A stretch of DNA of 7,152 nt from the NCBI GenBank assembly GCA_013202635.1, contig JABMRO010000687.1, positions 1 through 7,152 on the forward strand, in the 5' to 3' direction. Made by a program: the position numbers and the translations under genes. Source of the stretch: Planctomycetota bacterium. Lineage in GTDB: Bacteria; Planctomycetota; Phycisphaerae; Sedimentisphaerales; Anaerobacaceae. The first letter of the stretch is position 1. Each line of letters opens with the position of its first letter. The notes below the pieces were generated by a model. The model was not told the DNA's origin, made no database searches, and saw only the letters and a program-made list of their open reading frames with translations. Below, piece by piece: positions 4,818 to 7,152 of the stretch.

Positions 4818-6296
4818 ATGCAAAACACAATTCTTACTGGTTTTTGGCTGCGAATTTTATCAGCAGTCGTTGTCATTTTTTCTGCGGCGGCTTTGCGCGC
4901 AAACTCTGAAGTCTCTGACCCGGAACTAACGATTAACGGCAGAGATATCGGCTATCGCGGCATCTGGTATATGAATCAGCCGTCCGGCGACGAATACGTC
5001 TATAAGTACAGCGGAGGATTGGGAACGTACTGCGCCAAGCACAAACCGTTCGCCGTCTATTGCGATAAGGCCGGGAAAACTTTTTTCTGTTATGGCGGGA
5101 CAACCACCAATAACAACCGAAGGCTCCTGCATATGGTCTCTTACTATGACCATAAGACGGGGATGGTGCCCCACCCGACCATACTTCTGGATAAAAAGAC
5201 CAGCGATGCTCACGATAATCCGGTTATATCAGTAGATGACAAAGGGAACATCTGGATATTTTCAACCTCACACGGCACCAGCAGGCCATCGTATATCCAC
5301 AGAAGCAGAAGGCCGTACGATATAAGCGAGTTCGAGCAGATAAATGCTACAAAGATAGAAAACGGCAAAGAAATTCCAATGAGAAATTTTTCGTATATGC
5401 AGCCCTGGTACATCAAAGGAAAAGGTTTCATCTGTTTCTTCACTCGCTACAATTATCCCGTTGACCGCACTATCTGCTTTATGACAAGCACCGACGGTAT
5501 CGAATGGTCGAAGTGGAACCGGATTGCCGCGATTGATAAAGGGCACTATCAAATAAGCACCACAAATAACGACAAAGCCGGGACCGCGTTTAATTTTCAC
5601 CCCGAGGGAAAAGGTCTGAACTGGCGGACGAATTTATACTATGTCGAAACGACCGACTTCGGTAAAACATGGCGGAGCGCCGACGGGCAAAAATTGACTC
5701 TACCTTTGAGAGACATTAATAATCCCGCACTTGTCCACGATTACCGGACTCAGGGTCTTAATGTATATCTAAAGGACATTCGGCTGGATAAAAAGGGAAT
5801 GCCCGTTATTTTATTTATTACAAGCAAGGGATACGAATCCGGGCCGAAAAATAATCCACGCACCTGGACGACCGCTCGCTGGACCGGCAGGATATGGCAG
5901 ATAAGAGATGCTTGTGTCTCGGATAACAATTACGACATGGGCTCGCTCTATATCGAGGCCGACGGGACATGGCGAATAATAGGTCCGACGCAGACTGGGC
6001 CGCAGCCGTATAACCCGGGCGGCGAAATGGCTATGTGGATAAGCAAAAACCAGGGAAAAACCTGGAAAAAAACCAAACAGCTTACGAAAGACAGTCCGTA
6101 CAATCACACGTACGCACGGCATCCGGTTGATGCTCATCCTGATTTTTATGCCCTATGGGCGGATGGCCACGGCAGGATGCCTTCGCAGTCGTCTCTTTAC
6201 TTTTGCGATAGAGCAGGTAATGTACGGCTGCTGCCGCGCAAGATGACTGAAGATTTTGTGAAACCGAAATTGTTGGAGAATACCTCAAACAAGTAA
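4818..6296 (+). CDS. Exported BNR_4 beta-propeller polysaccharide lyase, PL24/PL25 ulvan-lyase-like
   Basis: This 492-residue protein probably cleaves a uronate-containing polysaccharide by beta-elimination outside the cytoplasm. Residues 1-28 look like a signal peptide: Arg12, a hydrophobic stretch to about 26, then a likely cut after Ala25 or Ala28. No lipobox cysteine is seen. Asp-box-like turns of a propeller lie at 223-230, 278-285 (TTDFGKTW) and 409-416 (SKNQGKTW). HDNP (His132), SHG (His152), FSYMQPW (Tyr193) and FFTRYN (Arg210) have nearly the spacing I recall for the catalytic set of the PL25 ulvan lyase PLSV_3936 (His123, His143, Tyr188, Arg204). The C-terminal segment 430-452 carries His430, 435, 440 and 451 and may bind a structural metal. 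Only 27 bases separate it from the aldolase, and no good Shine-Dalgarno precedes the ATG, only AAGATACGAA. Another uronate polymer is possible as substrate. Confidence 0.83.
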   Translation: MQNTILTGFWLRILSAVVVIFSAAALRANSEVSDPELTINGRDIGYRGIWYMNQPSGDEYVYKYSGGLGTYCAKHKPFAVYCDKAGKTFFCYGGTTTNNNRRLLHMVSYYDHKTGMVPHPTILLDKKTSDAHDNPVISVDDKGNIWIFSTSHGTSRPSYIHRSRRPYDISEFEQINATKIENGKEIPMRNFSYMQPWYIKGKGFICFFTRYNYPVDRTICFMTSTDGIEWSKWNRIAAIDKGHYQISTTNNDKAGTAFNFHPEGKGLNWRTNLYYVETTDFGKTWRSADGQKLTLPLRDINNPALVHDYRTQGLNVYLKDIRLDKKGMPVILFITSKGYESGPKNNPRTWTTARWTGRIWQIRDACVSDNNYDMGSLYIEADGTWRIIGPTQTGPQPYNPGGEMAMWISKNQGKTWKKTKQLTKDSPYNHTYARHPVDAHPDFYALWADGHGRMPSQSSLYFCDRAGNVRLLPRKMTEDFVKPKLLENTSNK

Positions 6297-6304
6297 TTTG
6301 AATC

Positions 6305-6326
6305 ATCAAATGACCATTGGTCTGAT
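6305..6326 (+). promoter_or_regulatory. Small intercistronic hairpin before the last gene
   Basis: GACC (6312-6315) pairs with GGTC (6319-6322) around an ATT loop. ATCA (6305-6308) can pair with TGAT (6323-6326) if AAT is bulged on one side. It stands just before the Shine-Dalgarno GGAG (6328-6331) of the next gene and has no T run, so it is not a terminator. It could be an RNA-processing or stability element, or chance. Confidence 0.25.
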
Positions 6327-6340
6327 CGGAGAAAGAAAAT

Positions 6341-7152
6341 ATGGAGACAAGGAAAATAGCAAATCAGACTATAACCTTTCATCGTTACAACACGGTAATC
6401 GTAGGAGCAGGAGCGGCGGCAATGAACTGCGCGGTGCACCTGTGCAAATTTATGGCCCAAAAGGGCATTGCCAATCCGAAGGAAAGAATAGCCGTAGTAA
6501 CCGCAGGCCTGGGGCTGGGTGCATCGCGGATGAGCGGCTCGGACAAGCAGACCTATTATAAGATTGGCACAAGTCCGGATGTCGCCGACAGCGCAGAAGA
6601 GTTCGCAAAGAGCCTGACGGCGGCCGGGTGCTGGCACGGCGATTCGGCGCTTATCGAAGCAATCGGCTCACTTCGTGAATTCTACCATTTAGTCCAGGCG
6701 GGCGTTCCATTTCCTACTGATTCGGCGGGCACCTTTATCGGCTATAAGACAGACCATGACCCGTATGAACGGGCCACGTCAGCCGGACCAAAAACGAGCA
6801 GGTTCATGAGCCAGTGTCTGCAGAAACAGCTCGAACGGTACGGTGTTGAAATTTACGACCGGCAGGAATTAGCACACTTGCTGACAACCGGCTCCGGCGA
6901 ATCTAAGCGAATTACAGGCGTTGTAACTGTTGATAAGAAAAACATCAATGATTCAAATTACGCCATAAATGTTTACCTCGGTGCGAATATAATTCTCGCC
7001 GCCGGGGGCCCGGGTGAGATGTTCAAAACCACCGTCTATCCGAAGGGACAGCTTGGAATCCACGGACTCGCATTCAAGGCGGGCCTTATCGGGGCAAACC
7101 TGACCGAGTCGCAGTTCGGCCTGGCGAGTATCAAATTCCGCTGGAACGTTTC
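6341..7152 (+). CDS. FAD-binding protein of the fumarate reductase / L-aspartate oxidase family, 3' truncated by the window
   Basis: The first 270 residues of a cytoplasmic flavoprotein are present, and the frame runs open to the last base. GGAG (6328-6331) lies 9 bases before the ATG. Residues 18-29 (TVIVGAGAAAMN) form the FAD Rossmann motif, RIAVVTAGLGLGASRMSG (49-66) matches the second strand and the glycine/serine-rich FAD loop of SdhA/FrdA/NadB-like proteins, and 215-248 (ILAAGGPGE, then GLAFKAG) matches the strand and helix that close the FAD site. The capping domain would begin in the missing part, so the catalytic Arg/His cannot be checked. No Tat signal or membrane segment is seen. 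It probably oxidises or reduces a C-C bond in a small acid, and it may be an electron partner of the fusion flavoprotein. SdhB- or SdhC-like subunits are not visible in the window. Confidence 0.88.
   Translation, partial: METRKIANQTITFHRYNTVIVGAGAAAMNCAVHLCKFMAQKGIANPKERIAVVTAGLGLGASRMSGSDKQTYYKIGTSPDVADSAEEFAKSLTAAGCWHGDSALIEAIGSLREFYHLVQAGVPFPTDSAGTFIGYKTDHDPYERATSAGPKTSRFMSQCLQKQLERYGVEIYDRQELAHLLTTGSGESKRITGVVTVDKKNINDSNYAINVYLGANIILAAGGPGEMFKTTVYPKGQLGIHGLAFKAGLIGANLTESQFGLASIKFRWNV

Noticed and set aside
6298..6561. Plus-strand ORF of 87 codons overlapping the last gene
   Set aside because: It starts at a TTG without a ribosome site and overlaps the FAD Rossmann region of the flavoprotein, which has a good Shine-Dalgarno and family motifs in another frame.

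Overview
The window reads as part of one bacterial operon on the + strand. Five protein genes follow one another from base 535 to the right-hand edge with gaps of 9 to 44 bases, and a gene-poor leader of about 530 bases lies in front of them. Composition is close to balanced GC. The secreted BNR_4-type polysaccharide lyase, the FabG-like and Eda-like enzymes, the large flavoproteins and the peculiar 'AAAGCCAAT/AAACCCAAT' intergenic repeat together suggest a Planctomycetota (Phycisphaerae-like) or related PVC-group polysaccharide degrader. That placement rests on general familiarity, not on a marker gene.

Layout. Bases 1-534 hold no convincing large gene. They contain a doubtful 45-codon ORF with a Shine-Dalgarno partly buried in an inverted repeat (98-255), a 20-base element (156-175), a block of nine roughly 10-base direct repeats (328-421), and a good sigma70-like promoter (TTGAAA, 17-base spacer, TAGAAT, 432-460). 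A perfect 10-base palindrome at the expected start point (461-470) and a leader hairpin follow it. Then come: (1) 535-3177, an 880-residue Old Yellow Enzyme barrel fused to a complete GltD-type Fe-S/FAD/NAD(P)H module; (2) 3198-3995, a FabG-like short-chain dehydrogenase; (3) 4005-4790, a divergent KDPG-aldolase-family protein; (4) 4818-6296, an exported beta-propeller lyase whose His/His/Tyr/Arg set and spacing resemble the ulvan lyases of PL24/PL25; (5) 6341-end, the first 270 residues of a fumarate-reductase/aspartate-oxidase-type flavoprotein, cut by the window edge.

How they may work together (inference). The lyase would cleave an exported-side uronate polysaccharide by beta-elimination and release 4,5-unsaturated uronates. 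The dehydrogenase and aldolase look like the reductase and the C3-splitting steps of a keto-deoxy-sugar-acid route (compare KduD and Eda). No KduI-type isomerase or KDG kinase is visible, so the route is either completed elsewhere or differs from the classical one. The two large flavoproteins are not part of classical uronate catabolism. Their presence in the same transcription unit is the most interesting aspect of the window and suggests an additional alkene or keto-acid redox step, possibly a previously undescribed pathway branch.
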